Source of the DNA: Prochlorococcus sp. AG-363-P06
Lineage (GTDB): Bacteria; Cyanobacteriota; Cyanobacteriia; PCC-6307; Cyanobiaceae
NCBI GenBank assembly: GCA_003280025.1
Contig: QCGD01000001.1
Span: 124,001 to 188,000 of the forward strand
DNA: 64,000 bases
Direction of reading: 5' to 3'
Part shown: positions 47,721 to 60,059 of the stretch, piece by piece
Position numbering within the stretch: position 1 is the first letter of the stretch
Layout: each line of letters opens with the position of its first letter
The notes under the pieces: generated by a model
The model's database searches: none
What the model saw: the letters and a program-made list of their open reading frames with translations, nothing else
What the model was told of the DNA's origin: nothing
Translations under genes and position numbers: made by a program

Positions 47721-49046
47721 ATGTTTAATCTTAATAATAAAATTTTTGAGAAAAGAAGAGAAACTTTCTTAAATAAATTAGAAGGTAAAGCTGCTATTAT
47801 ACCTGCTTCTAGCCTGGTAAAACATCATGCAGATTGTGAATATCCTTTCAGGCAAGATAGTAATTTTTGGTATCTGACTGGTTTTGATGAGCCGGATGCA
47901 ATCGCTCTTTTCTTATCGCATAAACCAAAGGGAGAGAGATTTATTTTGTTTGTTTCTCCTAAAGATGTTGTTAGTGAAGTTTGGCATGGCTTCAGATGGG
48001 GTATAGATGGAGCTGAAAAAGAGTTTAAAGCTGATAAGGCTCATTCAATTAATGATATAAACGATTTATTGCCAATTTATATTGAGGGTTCTGACGAAAT
48101 TGTTTTTTCAATTGGTAAACATCCAAGAATTGAGAAAGTAGTCTTGGAAATATTTGCTAAACAACTTGAAAATCGCTCAAGATTAGGGATTGGCGCAAAT
48201 TCTATACAATCTCCTGAAAGGTTTTTAAATGAGATGAGATTAATTAAAAGTGAATTTGAAATTAATAGAATGAGAGAAGCTATTCAAATTTCAGCGGAGG
48301 CACATGAATTAGTTAGAGAATCTATTTTACTAAAGAACAATGAAAGACAGATTCAAGGACTAATAGAAGGATTCTTTCTTGAAAAAGGTGCAAGAGGACC
48401 TGCCTATAATTCTATTGTTGCTTCAGGAGATAATGCATGTGTTTTGCATTACACATCAAACAACTCACCCTTAAATAAGAGAGATTTATTATTAGTTGAT
48501 GCAGGTTGCTCATTAACTGATTATTACAATGGAGACATAACAAGAACTATTCCTATTGGAGGAAAATTTTCTAAAGAGCAAAAATTTATTTATGAAATTG
48601 TTTTAGATGCTCAGAAAAATGCCATTGAAAGTGCTGTAACAGGATCTACCTCTAGTAATGTACATAATGTTGCTTTGAAAATTCTTGTAGAGGGATTAAA
48701 AGAAATTGGCTTGCTTAGAGGTAGTACTGAAGAGATTATTGACAATGGATTATATAAACATCTCTATATGCATAGAACTGGACATTGGCTTGGTTTAGAT
48801 GTTCATGATGTTGGGGCGTACAGAATGGGTGACTATGAAGTTCCCCTACAGCATGGCATGATTCTTACTGTTGAACCCGGTATTTATATAAGTGATAGAA
48901 TCCCTGTCCCTGATGGCCAGCCTACTATTGATGAGAAATGGAAAGGTATTGGGATAAGAATTGAAGATGATATTTTGGTAACAGATAAAGAACCAGAAAT
49001 TTTAAGTATTGCTGCACTTAAAGAAATTGCTGATTTAGAATTTTAA
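47721..49046 (+). CDS. pepP: Xaa-Pro aminopeptidase (aminopeptidase P)
   Basis: 441 residues. N-terminal creatinase-like domain (RQDSNFWYLTGFDEPDAIAL) and C-terminal pita-bread metallopeptidase with the two-metal ligands: DAGCSLTDYYNGDITRT, HRTGHWLGLDVHDVG, EPGIYI and GIRIEDDILVT. It removes N-terminal residues preceding proline, in the cytoplasm. Monocistronic appearance, divergent from the CNNM gene with a 71-base gap. Confidence 0.95.
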   Translation: MFNLNNKIFEKRRETFLNKLEGKAAIIPASSLVKHHADCEYPFRQDSNFWYLTGFDEPDAIALFLSHKPKGERFILFVSPKDVVSEVWHGFRWGIDGAEKEFKADKAHSINDINDLLPIYIEGSDEIVFSIGKHPRIEKVVLEIFAKQLENRSRLGIGANSIQSPERFLNEMRLIKSEFEINRMREAIQISAEAHELVRESILLKNNERQIQGLIEGFFLEKGARGPAYNSIVASGDNACVLHYTSNNSPLNKRDLLLVDAGCSLTDYYNGDITRTIPIGGKFSKEQKFIYEIVLDAQKNAIESAVTGSTSSNVHNVALKILVEGLKEIGLLRGSTEEIIDNGLYKHLYMHRTGHWLGLDVHDVGAYRMGDYEVPLQHGMILTVEPGIYISDRIPVPDGQPTIDEKWKGIGIRIEDDILVTDKEPEILSIAALKEIADLEF

Positions 49047-49103
49047 ATGATTGACTTATTAAGCTAATAGATTTATTTTTTCAATATCACTAAAAGTTTT
49101 AAA

Positions 49104-49262
49104 ATGGAAAAAAAAGATTCATATGATTCAAAACTCTCTCAAGCAAGAGGTTTGGCGAGCCAACTTGGTATGTTCGCAGAAGAAAATGATATTCCTAAAG
49201 ATCTTTGGGATAAATTAGAAGCAACAATTTATGATTTTTATCAAATAAGTAATGATAGATAA
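49104..49262 (+). CDS. Small soluble protein of unknown function
   Basis: A 52-residue ORF too short for the track. It begins at an ATG and is rich in charged residues (SQARGLASQLGMFAEENDIPKDLWDKLEATIYDFYQ). It has helical, clearly coding-like composition with no membrane segment. It lies between pepP and the PSRP-3 gene on the same strand. Function not recognised. Confidence 0.65.
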   Translation: MEKKDSYDSKLSQARGLASQLGMFAEENDIPKDLWDKLEATIYDFYQISNDR

Positions 49263-49370
49263 AATCTTCAACTTAATTGTTCTCCATAAACAAAATCAAG
49301 AATTTTTGAATAAATTGCTCAAAAAGTGACCATAAACTGATAAATTGTTAACTAAATATAAAAATAGTGA

Positions 49371-49847
49371 ATGACTTCATCAGATAAGGAAAATCAGAAT
49401 TCAACTAAACAGCAGGAACAAAAAAGCGATCTTCAAACATCAAAAACTCCATCCCCAAATGCAGGGATGATGGGTGCATCAGCAGTACTGGCTAATGCAA
49501 AGATAGATGAAGATGGAGTACCATCTGGTTATACACCTAAACCTGATGAAGGAAGGTTCATTATTAAAATATTGTGGTTACCTGATAATGTTGCATTGGC
49601 TGTAGACCAAATTGTGGGTGGAGGTGCTAGTCCTCTTACTGCTTATTATTTTTGGCCAAGGGATGATGCATGGGAAAAATTAAAAAGCGAACTTGAAAAT
49701 AAAGGTTGGATTACAGATAATGAGAGGGTTGAAATATTAAATAAGGCTACTGAAGTAATAAATTATTGGCAAGAAGAAGGTAAAACTAAAAATTTAGAAG
49801 AGGCAAAGTTAAAATTTCCTGAAGTTACTTTTTGTGGAACTGCCTAA
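49371..49847 (+). CDS. ycf65: Plastid-specific ribosomal protein 3 (PSRP-3/Ycf65, cS23)
   Basis: 158 residues. The C-terminal ~100 residues carry the Ycf65 core: [36 protein letters not shown] and [13 protein letters not shown]-3 is a 30S ribosomal protein of cyanobacteria and plastids. The first ~55 residues are Gln, Ser and Lys rich and probably disordered; this extension is common in picocyanobacteria. It is convergent with atpC after 3 bases. Confidence 0.92.
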   Translation: MTSSDKENQNSTKQQEQKSDLQTSKTPSPNAGMMGASAVLANAKIDEDGVPSGYTPKPDEGRFIIKILWLPDNVALAVDQIVGGGASPLTAYYFWPRDDAWEKLKSELENKGWITDNERVEILNKATEVINYWQEEGKTKNLEEAKLKFPEVTFCGTA

Positions 49848-49850
49848 AAT

Positions 49851-50255
49851 TTAATTTTTTGCAGCTTGAATCCTCGCCTCAGCCTTTGACACTTCGTTAA
49901 GAGCTTTAATTTTTTCTGGACTTTTTTCAGTTTCAGAAAATTTACTAATTGCTAGTTTTGCCTCTGTGAGATCTTTCTCAGCATCTTGAACATTAATGTT
50001 AGAGCCAATTTCAGCATTATTGACTAAAACAATGACTTCATCTGATTCAATTTCGGCGAAGCCGCCCATTAACGCTATAGACTTCCATTGAGAATTCATT
50101 CTTAATCTTAGAACACCAATATCAATAGCCGTAACTAATGAAATATGCCCTGGAAGTACACCAATTTGACCTGTTGTACTGGGAAGAATTACCTCTTCAG
50201 CTTCTCCTTCGTAAACATTTTGATTAGGAGCTAAAACCTTAAGTGAAATTGCCAT
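49851..50255 (-). CDS. atpC: ATP synthase F1 subunit epsilon
   Basis: 134 residues. Epsilon contacts gamma and regulates ATP hydrolysis. N-terminal beta-sandwich with [23 protein letters not shown], then [21 protein letters not shown], and a two-helix C-terminal hairpin. The cyanobacterial name is atpE. It follows atpD by 39 bases, the usual atpB-atpE (beta-epsilon) second cluster of cyanobacteria. Confidence 0.96.
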   Translation of the reverse strand: MAISLKVLAPNQNVYEGEAEEVILPSTTGQIGVLPGHISLVTAIDIGVLRLRMNSQWKSIALMGGFAEIESDEVIVLVNNAEIGSNINVQDAEKDLTEAKLAISKFSETEKSPEKIKALNEVSKAEARIQAAKN

Positions 50256-50294
50256 TAATTTGTGTTTTTGAGAGTGGAATTATATATTTATAAT

Positions 50295-51776
<1,482 letters not shown>

Positions 51777-51842
51777 TTAGCTGATTTAAGAACAGCTCAT
51801 AATGCGAAATACTACCACCTTATGGGTATATTTGTTAAATCG

Positions 51843-51858
51843 GTTCGGCCAACCGCAC
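51843..51858 (+). promoter_or_regulatory. K-box-like element upstream of groESL
   Basis: GTTCGGCCAACCGCAC fits the published cyanobacterial groE K-box, GTTCGG-NNAN-CCNNAC, at every defined position. The same bases form a short hairpin (CGGTT/AACCG). K-boxes mediate light- and heat-responsive groE transcription independent of HrcA. It lies 118 bases before the groES ATG; no CIRCE element was seen. Confidence 0.7.
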
Positions 51859-51890
51859 AGTTAAAATGTGTTTAATTGCTGCTCCGCCGA

Positions 51891-51952
51891 TTATCTTGTT
51901 GAAGATAAGGTCTGAGTAATTCTCTTTCCAAAAATATATGACGCGAAGCGTC
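51891..51952 (+). promoter_or_regulatory. Two perfect hairpins in the groES leader
   Basis: Hairpin A is TTATCTT/AAGATAA with a 4-base GTTG loop (51891-51908). Hairpin B is GACGC/GCGTC with a GAA loop (51940-51952), 24 bases before the groES start. They probably form in the 5' leader, possibly acting in stability or temperature response. Neither is followed by a T-run. Confidence 0.5.
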
Positions 51953-51976
51953 TCAATTATGACCCTCCATTAATCT

Positions 51977-52288
51977 ATGGCAGCTGTTTCACTTACAGTC
52001 TCTACAGTTAAACCACTGGGAGATAGAATTTTTATCAAAGTTTCCGCATCTGAGGAAAAAACTGCTGGAGGCATTCTTTTGCCTGATACAGCTAAAGAAA
52101 AACCACAGGTAGGAGAAGTTGCTCAGGTAGGACCTGGGAAACTTAATGACGATGGTTCTCGACAAACTCCTGAAGTGAGTATTGGCGATAAAGTCTTGTA
52201 CAGCAAATATGCTGGAACAGACATTAAATTGGGAGGAGATGAGTACGTCTTACTTTCAGAAAAGGATATTTTAGCTGTCGTAGGCTAA
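51977..52288 (+). CDS. groS: Co-chaperonin GroES
   Basis: 103 residues, the normal length. It caps the GroEL ring. Seen: [36 protein letters not shown], the mobile loop being GGILLP, and [21 protein letters not shown]. It lies 52 bases upstream of groL in a groESL operon with a K-box upstream. Confidence 0.97.
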   Translation: MAAVSLTVSTVKPLGDRIFIKVSASEEKTAGGILLPDTAKEKPQVGEVAQVGPGKLNDDGSRQTPEVSIGDKVLYSKYAGTDIKLGGDEYVLLSEKDILAVVG

Positions 52289-52325
52289 ATTATTTGTTTC
52301 AAAAATTATTAAAACTTATTATTAA

Positions 52326-53978
<1,653 letters not shown>

Positions 53979-54007
53979 ATAAATAATTTTTTAATAATTA
54001 AATTTAT

Positions 54008-54037
54008 AAAAGGGGTTATTATAATAACCCCTTTTTT
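54008..54037. terminator. Intrinsic terminator after groL (bidirectional with secG)
   Basis: AAAAGGGGTTATT/AATAACCCCTTTT forms a long perfect stem followed by T-runs on both strands (A-run before, T-run after). It sits 30 bases after the groL stop and 12 before the secG stop, so it can end both convergent transcripts. Confidence 0.93.
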
Positions 54038-54048
54038 ATAATTAGATT

Positions 54049-54276
54049 CTAGGAAATCCAACCAGCACTTAGAATAATTGCAAGAGATAAAAATATGATC
54101 AATATAGTCCAAGTTATTTTATTTAGTGATGCTTCGGCACTACTTGCGCTAGTAAACATTGAACTTCCACTAGCTGCTATCCCTCCCATCCCGTCACCTT
54201 TTGGGCTATGGAGTAAAACTAAAAGTATCAGGAGAATTCCAGAAAATACCCATATCCAACTTAAAATTTGACTCAT
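54049..54276 (-). CDS. secG: Preprotein translocase subunit SecG
   Basis: 75 residues with two membrane helices (ILSWIWVFSGILLILLVLL and ITWTILIIFLSLAIILSAG) linked by the family loop HSPKGDGMGGIAASGSSMFTSAS. SecG aids SecYE-mediated protein export. It follows gpmI on the same strand after 21 bases and ends at the shared terminator. Confidence 0.93.
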   Translation of the reverse strand: MSQILSWIWVFSGILLILLVLLHSPKGDGMGGIAASGSSMFTSASSAEASLNKITWTILIIFLSLAIILSAGWIS

Positions 54277-54297
54277 TGTCTATTGTTTTTATTGATT

Positions 54298-55920
54298 TTA
54301 AATATGTTGTACAACTTTATTATAGCCTTTAAATTCGATTTCTTTAATAAGAGATTCCCCAGTCATTTCTTTTGGAATAGGGAGATTTAATAATTGCAAT
54401 AATGTAGGTGCAATATCTGCTAAACCAGCATTATCTCTTAAAAGAATTTCATTCCCCATATTCGGGATTTTTCTCTTTTCACCTTCGATAAAGATTAATG
54501 GAACTTTATTTATAGTGTGGGCAGTCCAAGGTTCTCCTGAAGGACCTTTCATAACTTCTGCGTTTCCATGATCAGCTGTTATAAGCATACTACCTCCCAT
54601 TTCTCCCGTAGCATTTACTATCTTACCTATACATCTATCAACAGTTTCAATCGCTTTGATTGTGGCATTCATGTTACCTGTATGACCAACCATATCAGGG
54701 TTAGCAAAATTTATTACAACAAAAGCATACTCTCCACTTTTAATTGCTTGAGCGCAACTCATTGTTAATTCTTCAGCAGACATTTCGGGTTCCATGTCAT
54801 AAGTCGCGACTCTTGGAGAAGGAATTAAGTTTCTATCTTCTCCTGGCAAGGGGATTTCTATTCCTCCGTTAAAAAAATAAGTAACGTGAGGATATTTTTC
54901 TGTTTCTGCAGTTCTATACTGTTTTAGACCATTTTCTGAAACTATTTGGCCAATAAAATTATTTAGAGATTCAGGAGGAAATGCTACCTTAACGGGTAAA
55001 TTTGCCTCATATTGAGTGAACGTAACTATATCTAAATTAGGAACACTGTTTCTTTTGAATTCTGAGAATTGTTTTTCTGAAAGTGATTTAATTATTTGTC
55101 TGGCTCTATCTGGACGGAAATTAAAGCAAATTAAACTATCTCCATCTTTCAAAAAATTATTAGAAATTCGTATGGGTTCTAAAAATTCATCAGTGATTTT
55201 TTTGTTATAACTTTTACTTAAGTAATCTTTTGGGGAAATATTGCTTACTTTGACATTAGGATCAGTTAAATTTCTAAATGCTCTTTCTGTTCTATCCCAT
55301 AAAAGATTTCTATCCATTATCCAATACCTGCCGCATATAGATACTATTTCACCTGTTTTATATTTTTTTATACATTCTTCTATTTGGGTTAAATATTTTG
55401 AGGCACTTTTGGCTGGGGTATCTCTACCATCAGTAATAATATGAATAGCAACTTTTTGTATTCCATTCTCAGATGCCCATTTTATTAATCCTAATAAATG
55501 ATCAATATGACTATGAACCCCACCATCGGAACACAATCCAGTAATATGCAAAGTTGAATTATTTTTCTTTAATGAATCAGCTAGACTTTTTAACTCATTA
55601 ACTTGATTTAATTGATTATTTTTTACAGTATTTGTAATCCTTACCAATTCTTGTTGAATGATTCTTCCGGATCCAATAGTAAGGTGACCTACTTCTGAAT
55701 TACCCATTTGTCCATTTGGAAGACCTACATCAGCGCCACTAGCACTTATCAGAGTATGAGGATAAGCACTCCATAATGAATCCATAATAGGAGTATTCGC
55801 AGTTTGTATGGCATTATCTGATATTTCTTCTCTATATCCCCAGCCATCTAGTATCGCAAGTACTACTGGACTTTCAGGGGCGCTTAATTTATTTATATTT
55901 TTGCTCCTAATCTTTGACAT
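54298..55920 (-). CDS. gpmI: 2,3-bisphosphoglycerate-independent phosphoglycerate mutase
   Basis: 540 residues. Interconverts 3- and 2-phosphoglycerate. An alkaline-phosphatase-fold manganese enzyme; ligands lie in [28 protein letters not shown] with the phosphoserine in [22 protein letters not shown] and ADHGNAE. Length is normal. First of the gpmI-secG pair; 138 bases separate it from the divergent pyrR. Confidence 0.95.
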   Translation of the reverse strand: MSKIRSKNINKLSAPESPVVLAILDGWGYREEISDNAIQTANTPIMDSLWSAYPHTLISASGADVGLPNGQMGNSEVGHLTIGSGRIIQQELVRITNTVKNNQLNQVNELKSLADSLKKNNSTLHITGLCSDGGVHSHIDHLLGLIKWASENGIQKVAIHIITDGRDTPAKSASKYLTQIEECIKKYKTGEIVSICGRYWIMDRNLLWDRTERAFRNLTDPNVKVSNISPKDYLSKSYNKKITDEFLEPIRISNNFLKDGDSLICFNFRPDRARQIIKSLSEKQFSEFKRNSVPNLDIVTFTQYEANLPVKVAFPPESLNNFIGQIVSENGLKQYRTAETEKYPHVTYFFNGGIEIPLPGEDRNLIPSPRVATYDMEPEMSAEELTMSCAQAIKSGEYAFVVINFANPDMVGHTGNMNATIKAIETVDRCIGKIVNATGEMGGSMLITADHGNAEVMKGPSGEPWTAHTINKVPLIFIEGEKRKIPNMGNEILLRDNAGLADIAPTLLQLLNLPIPKEMTGESLIKEIEFKGYNKVVQHI

Positions 55921-56058
55921 ATTTAGATCAAAATCCCCTTTCTAACTGATCCAATATTAAATTTAGCTTTAAAAGCTACTCTTTAACAATTTATATTTAC
56001 TATAGTTAGCTTTTGCTAATTTATAAAGATATTGAACAAATTTTATTTTAAATAAATC

Positions 56059-56595
56059 ATGTCCAATAAAGATAAAAGAATTGTCATACTTAATGAAGCT
56101 GAGCTAGGTAAAACCCTCTCACGCTTAACTTCTGAAATTATTGAGAAAGTAACAAACTTAAATGACCTTCTTTTGGTTGGTATTCCCACCCGAGGCGTTC
56201 ATCTTGCTGAAGTTTTAGAAAAAGAAATTTATTCTAAACTAGGTTTAAAAATCAGCAAAGGAACTATAGATCCAACTTTTTATAGAGATGATCAAGATAG
56301 GGTTGAGACTCGTTTACTAAAAGCAACTGATATCCCAACTCCTATTGAGAAAAAAATAATTATTTTAATAGATGATGTTATTTACACTGGGCGGACAATT
56401 AGAGCAGCAATGGATTCGCTTTACTCATGGGGTAGACCTAAAAGAGTGATGTTATTAGTTATGGTAGATAGAGGTCATAGAGAGTTGCCAATACAGCCAG
56501 ATTTTTGTGGAAGGAAAGTTCCAACAAGAAAAAATGAGAGTATAAATTTGCGTCTTAAAAATGTTGATGGTGAAGAGGGTGTTTTCCTTGAATAG
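56059..56595 (+). CDS. pyrR: PyrR bifunctional regulator / uracil phosphoribosyltransferase
   Basis: 178 residues. The PRPP-binding loop is seen in IILIDDVIYTGRTIRAAMDSL, and RGVHLAEVL, RPKRVMLLVMVDRGHRELPIQPDFCGRKVPT follow the PyrR pattern. In Gram-positive bacteria PyrR attenuates the pyr operon; no attenuator is visible here, so it may act as a phosphoribosyltransferase only. Convergent with the Hsp70-like gene after 7 bases. Confidence 0.92.
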   Translation: MSNKDKRIVILNEAELGKTLSRLTSEIIEKVTNLNDLLLVGIPTRGVHLAEVLEKEIYSKLGLKISKGTIDPTFYRDDQDRVETRLLKATDIPTPIEKKIIILIDDVIYTGRTIRAAMDSLYSWGRPKRVMLLVMVDRGHRELPIQPDFCGRKVPTRKNESINLRLKNVDGEEGVFLE

Positions 56596-56602
56596 TCTGA
56601 TT

Positions 56603-58168
56603 TTAAAAAATATTTCCTAATTTAAATTCTCCTAATAATTTCTTCTCAAGATCAAAACATTTGATATATAAATCACCTTTGTCAGTGATTCTGAAGAAGA
56701 TTTCTAAGCAGTCCTCACCAAGTTGACATTTATTTTTCAGGGCTATTTTTAGTGGTTTTTTCTGCCATGTAATAATTTCTTCTTCACTTTGAACTTCTGC
56801 TAATTTTGGTAAACCATTTTCAAAGATAACATCATACTCTTTTTCCAGTTTGGTTTCACCTATTATTATCTCAAATGTGTTTTGACCATTTTTACTAGCT
56901 TGAAGTATTAATTTAAACGGTTTTTCTGTTGGCCAGGTTTGCCCTCTGCAGAAAATAGGATACCAGAAATGTTTTTTTTCTCTCCTATTAAATAACCTTA
57001 TAGATATTCCCTTATTTAAGATATCTTTAATTTTAACTCCGGGTGTCATAGCCAAAGCACCTAATGCTATTGATTCGATAGGGGGAGGTGACTTGATTGG
57101 GATGTCAGCAATTTTTTTTGCTAGCCATTCTTTAATTAATGGAATTTGTGTCCCACCCCCAACCAAAATAATGGAATTCAAATCATTTACATTACAAAAC
57201 TTTCCTCTCGCTTCATTCAATAGGTCTTTAAGTAAGGAGTTTAAATGATTCAGTAGATTATTTTGTATTAGAATTCTTTCAAATATTTCTTTACTTAGAA
57301 GAAATTCTTTTTCTTTATATCCTTCAATATAAAAATTTACGCGGTGTTTTTTTTCATATTTGATTTCAGGAGAGCTGAGTTTACATTTTATGTCTTCTGC
57401 TATTAATAAATTCCTTGTATCTTGATTAGCAGGGAGAAAATAATTGACAATCCATTGATCTAAATCTTTGCCACCAATTTTAGAACCTGTTTTGCTTATT
57501 ATTTCAGCACATCTTAATTTTTGTTTTGAAATTGCGCTAACATCATTTCCTTGAAACTTTAAAAGTTCTGCTATTGGTCCAGATTTCCCCTCTCCACCTT
57601 CTATTTGGATTATGTTCATATCTATTGTGCTCCCACCAATATCTATAGTCATAAGTTTGGATCCAAAAGGGACTTTAATTCCTAAACTCGCTGCAGTAGG
57701 CTCATCTACTAGGGCTATTTCATCTACGGTTAATTCTCCACAGAGACTTAGTAACCATTCTCTGTAACCTTTGTATGTATCTATTGGAGCTGTTAAAACA
57801 AGCCTTTTGATGTCATATTCTTCAGGAATGTTTTTCCATAAAACCTCGAAAAACTTTGCACCAGATTCAGTAGGAGTTAACACTTTATGGTTATTCTTTT
57901 CAAAAGGATTTCCAATTAATCGTTTGAAATTTGAATGAAAGAATAAATCTGAATTGACTTTGTTTTTCATCTTTAAGGCACTCTCGCCAATTTTTGTTAT
58001 TTCTGATCCTTCTTCGAACCACACAACTGTAGGTATAACTCCTGGCTTAGAAGTAATATTGGGAATCTCTATTAGGTTGGCATTTATATCTTTTTCATCT
58101 TGAAAAGCAATGACAGTATTCGTGTTTCCTAAATCAACAGCAAGTGTTCCTGATAAAATATTTTTCAT
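56603..58168 (-). CDS. Hsp70-family protein (DnaK-like)
   Basis: 521 residues, shorter than ordinary DnaK (about 630). Nucleotide-binding domain: LAVDLGNTNTVIAFQDE, VDEPTAASLGI, MTIDIGGSTIDMNI and SIILVGGGTQIPLIKEW. The C-terminal substrate-binding region is divergent and lacks the long lid. So it is a divergent Hsp70 rather than the housekeeping DnaK. Several such paralogues are usual in cyanobacteria. Partner J-protein is unknown; the membrane J-protein at 19 kb is one candidate. Confidence 0.88.
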   Translation of the reverse strand: MKNILSGTLAVDLGNTNTVIAFQDEKDINANLIEIPNITSKPGVIPTVVWFEEGSEITKIGESALKMKNKVNSDLFFHSNFKRLIGNPFEKNNHKVLTPTESGAKFFEVLWKNIPEEYDIKRLVLTAPIDTYKGYREWLLSLCGELTVDEIALVDEPTAASLGIKVPFGSKLMTIDIGGSTIDMNIIQIEGGEGKSGPIAELLKFQGNDVSAISKQKLRCAEIISKTGSKIGGKDLDQWIVNYFLPANQDTRNLLIAEDIKCKLSSPEIKYEKKHRVNFYIEGYKEKEFLLSKEIFERILIQNNLLNHLNSLLKDLLNEARGKFCNVNDLNSIILVGGGTQIPLIKEWLAKKIADIPIKSPPPIESIALGALAMTPGVKIKDILNKGISIRLFNRREKKHFWYPIFCRGQTWPTEKPFKLILQASKNGQNTFEIIIGETKLEKEYDVIFENGLPKLAEVQSEEEIITWQKKPLKIALKNKCQLGEDCLEIFFRITDKGDLYIKCFDLEKKLLGEFKLGNIF

Positions 58169-58271
58169 AATTTACTTTGTTATTAATCAATTAAGTTCGT
58201 TTGGTGATTTTATTGTTTGACAGGATCAAATAACTTGTAAACTTTATTGTATAATTGAAGAAAAAGTTTTT

Positions 58272-58508
58272 ATGAACATATCAAATAATTCTGTTGTTGA
58301 TTCTAATGATCTTGCCAAGAGAGGTGAGAGTTTAATAAGAAAATCAACTAATAGATATTTAACTACGGTAAGAATTGCGTTCAGAGCTAAACAAAGACGC
58401 TTTGATGATTTTGATGGTTTGTTGGAGGAATCTTCTATTAAACCAGTTCAAAGATCAATTATTGAACTAAGTGATGAACAAGACCAGCCAGATTTACTTC
58501 CTGGATAA
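58272..58508 (+). CDS. rpoZ: DNA-directed RNA polymerase subunit omega
   Basis: 78 residues. Omega stabilises beta' in the core enzyme. The region [34 protein letters not shown] matches cyanobacterial omega. It is divergent from the Hsp70-like gene and 2 bases before the DUF1818 gene, so they are cotranscribed. Confidence 0.92.
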   Translation: MNISNNSVVDSNDLAKRGESLIRKSTNRYLTTVRIAFRAKQRRFDDFDGLLEESSIKPVQRSIIELSDEQDQPDLLPG

Positions 58509-58510
58509 TT

Positions 58511-58882
58511 TTGTTAAGAGAGCAAAAGAATTGGAGATTAAGTAAAGATTTAAAAAAAGGTAAATTTTGTTTTTTAATTGGTGCAAATAATTGGGCTATT
58601 GAGTTACAAAAAAGCGAATTTAATTTACTTTATCTTTTACTTATAAGACTTAATGAACAATTATCAGATATTGCAAATCAATTGATGGATGAAGAATTAA
58701 TTTCTTTAGAGATAGAACAATCACCTTGGTATATTGAATTGGAAGGAAAAAAGAATGAATGGAATTTAAGGTTAGTTTTTGAAAGTCAAGAGCATACACG
58801 ATCTTTTGAAATGTATTGGCCTATACCAATAGCGCAAAATTTATTTGATGAAATAAAAAAAATGTGGGAATCAATGGATTGA
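58511..58882 (+). CDS. DUF1818 protein
   Basis: 123 residues from a TTG start 2 bases after the rpoZ stop. Seen: NNWAIELQKSEFNLLYLLLIRLNEQLSDIANQLMDEE, then a WNLRLVFE strand region, matching the cyanobacterial DUF1818 family. Function unknown. The pairing with rpoZ is common in cyanobacteria. No membrane segments. Confidence 0.85.
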   Translation: MLREQKNWRLSKDLKKGKFCFLIGANNWAIELQKSEFNLLYLLLIRLNEQLSDIANQLMDEELISLEIEQSPWYIELEGKKNEWNLRLVFESQEHTRSFEMYWPIPIAQNLFDEIKKMWESMD

Positions 58883-58945
58883 AAAATTAATTAAATTGGA
58901 AATTTTTTTAAAACATTCCCCGCTTAAGAATTTATTTTTAACATC

Positions 58946-58954
58946 TTTTCCACA
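58946..58954 (+). promoter_or_regulatory. DnaA-type box, left copy
   Basis: TTTTCCACA, the form of the DnaA box used in cyanobacteria (E. coli uses TTATCCACA). An inverted copy lies at 58990-58998. Whether DnaA binds here is not known. Confidence 0.45.
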
Positions 58955-58989
58955 ACAATTTTTTGATAATTATTTAAAGAACTAAAAGA

Positions 58990-58998
58990 TGTGGAAAA
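58990..58998 (-). promoter_or_regulatory. DnaA-type box, right copy (inverted)
   Basis: TGTGGAAAA on the plus strand, that is TTTTCCACA on the minus strand, inverted relative to the left copy. Confidence 0.45.
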
Positions 58999-59191
58999 CT
59001 TCTATTTATATACAATTTTTAATATTTATCTAAGATTTATTAACCTAAATTTAATTTCTTTAAGAAACCTTTTCCTTAAATGATTCTCGTCATTCTAATA
59101 CCTGAGACTCTTTTGTAATATTTATTGTTGACGATTTAGCGTTTTTAAAGAAAACTGGAACTTGTCTGTATATTTTTCGATTAATTTGAAG

Positions 59192-59443
59192 ATGCAAAAT
59201 TTAAATTGTGATTTAAATCCTAGATCTGCAAGTAATAAAGATGAAATAATTAGTTTCACATGTGAACTTCACGAGAATCTTCAACATGCTTTGAATGAAT
59301 TTGTTGAGGATCATCCTAATTGGGATCAATACAGAATATTGCAAGCAGCTATTGCAGGATTCTTGATGCAGAAAGGTTTTCAAAATAGGGATCTTACAAG
59401 ACTTTATATTGGGAATATGTTTTCAATAAACTTTGAGAATTAA
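59192..59443 (+). CDS. DUF2811 protein
   Basis: 83 residues from the ATG at 59192; the ORF track extends to a TTG at 59162, ten codons earlier, but MQNLNCDLN is the likelier start. SFTCELHENLQHALNEFVEDHPNWDQYRILQAAIAGFLMQKG matches DUF2811, a small cyanobacterial family of unknown function with a helical DNA-binding-like pattern. Convergent with the EVE gene after 6 bases. Confidence 0.8.
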   Translation: MQNLNCDLNPRSASNKDEIISFTCELHENLQHALNEFVEDHPNWDQYRILQAAIAGFLMQKGFQNRDLTRLYIGNMFSINFEN

Positions 59444-59449
59444 ATAGGT

Positions 59450-59911
59450 TTATTTAATTTTTTCTAAAAGTATTTTAGCTATATTATTTTTTATGGGTAA
59501 AATAGATAATCTATTGCCTTTCTTAACTACTAATAACTCATCTTGATTAAATAAAATTTTTAAATCAGGTAAACTTAATTTTTTATTTGATTTGAATAGA
59601 TATTTTACTTTCACGCAGTCCCATCTTGGATTGTCAGGTTTCGACTTCGGGTCAAAATACTTTGATTCTTTGTCAAATTGAGAAGGATCAATAATATTTA
59701 AATCAATTACCTCCATTAGGCCTACAATTCCAGGTGGTTTGCAGTTTGAATGATAAAAGAATACTTTATCTCCTATATTCATTTTTCTCATGAAATTACG
59801 AGCTTGATAGTTTCTAATCCCATCCCATAAGGTAACTCCATCATTCTTTAGGTTGTCTATGCTGTAAGCATCAGGCTCACTCTTCATTAGCCAGTAGTTA
59901 ACATCAGTCAT
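59450..59911 (-). CDS. EVE-domain protein (ThyN1-like)
   Basis: 153 residues. Opens with NYWLMKSEPDAYSIDNL, followed by LWDGIRNYQARNFMRKM and DKVFFYHSNCKPPGIVGLMEV, hallmarks of the EVE domain, a PUA-like fold that binds modified bases in DNA or RNA. In bacteria its role is unsettled; association with RNA modification or modified-DNA restriction is known for other EVE fusions. Single-domain here. Confidence 0.92.
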   Translation of the reverse strand: MTDVNYWLMKSEPDAYSIDNLKNDGVTLWDGIRNYQARNFMRKMNIGDKVFFYHSNCKPPGIVGLMEVIDLNIIDPSQFDKESKYFDPKSKPDNPRWDCVKVKYLFKSNKKLSLPDLKILFNQDELLVVKKGNRLSILPIKNNIAKILLEKIK

Positions 59912-60014
59912 ATCAAGGGATCTCAGCGAATTTTAAAGCTTGAAACAAGGTTTACTCAAACTTTTTTGGGTATAAATTCATTATCCATCAAACTACCTAT
60001 TTAGGAAAGTGATG

Positions 60015-60059
60015 GGTGATATGGGGTTATCTTAGTGGCTGTTCACCTATGTAAACCCC
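60015..60059 (+). other. Possible H-type pseudoknot RNA element
   Basis: GGTGA (60015-60019) can pair with TCACC (60043-60047), and GGGGTT (60023-60028) with AACCCC (60054-60059). The two stems cross, as in an H-type pseudoknot. A T-rich run follows at about 60078-60085. No ORF spans it. Confidence 0.35.

Larger units (their letters stand above)
58883..59191. promoter_or_regulatory. 309-base AT-rich intergenic region with an inverted pair of DnaA-type boxes
   Basis: No credible ORF here. It holds TTTTCCACA at 58946-58954 and its exact reverse complement TGTGGAAAA at 58990-58998, facing each other about 35 bases apart, with an AT-rich stretch between. CATCTTTT/AAAAGATG overlaps this and could fold as an alternative hairpin (58942-58991). 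A promoter for the DUF2811 gene probably lies in the right half. Confidence 0.5.

Noticed and set aside
58883-59191. Second replication origin at the paired DnaA boxes
   Set aside because: Only two boxes and no dnaA, dnaN or other replication genes nearby; a binding or regulatory site is the most that can be claimed.
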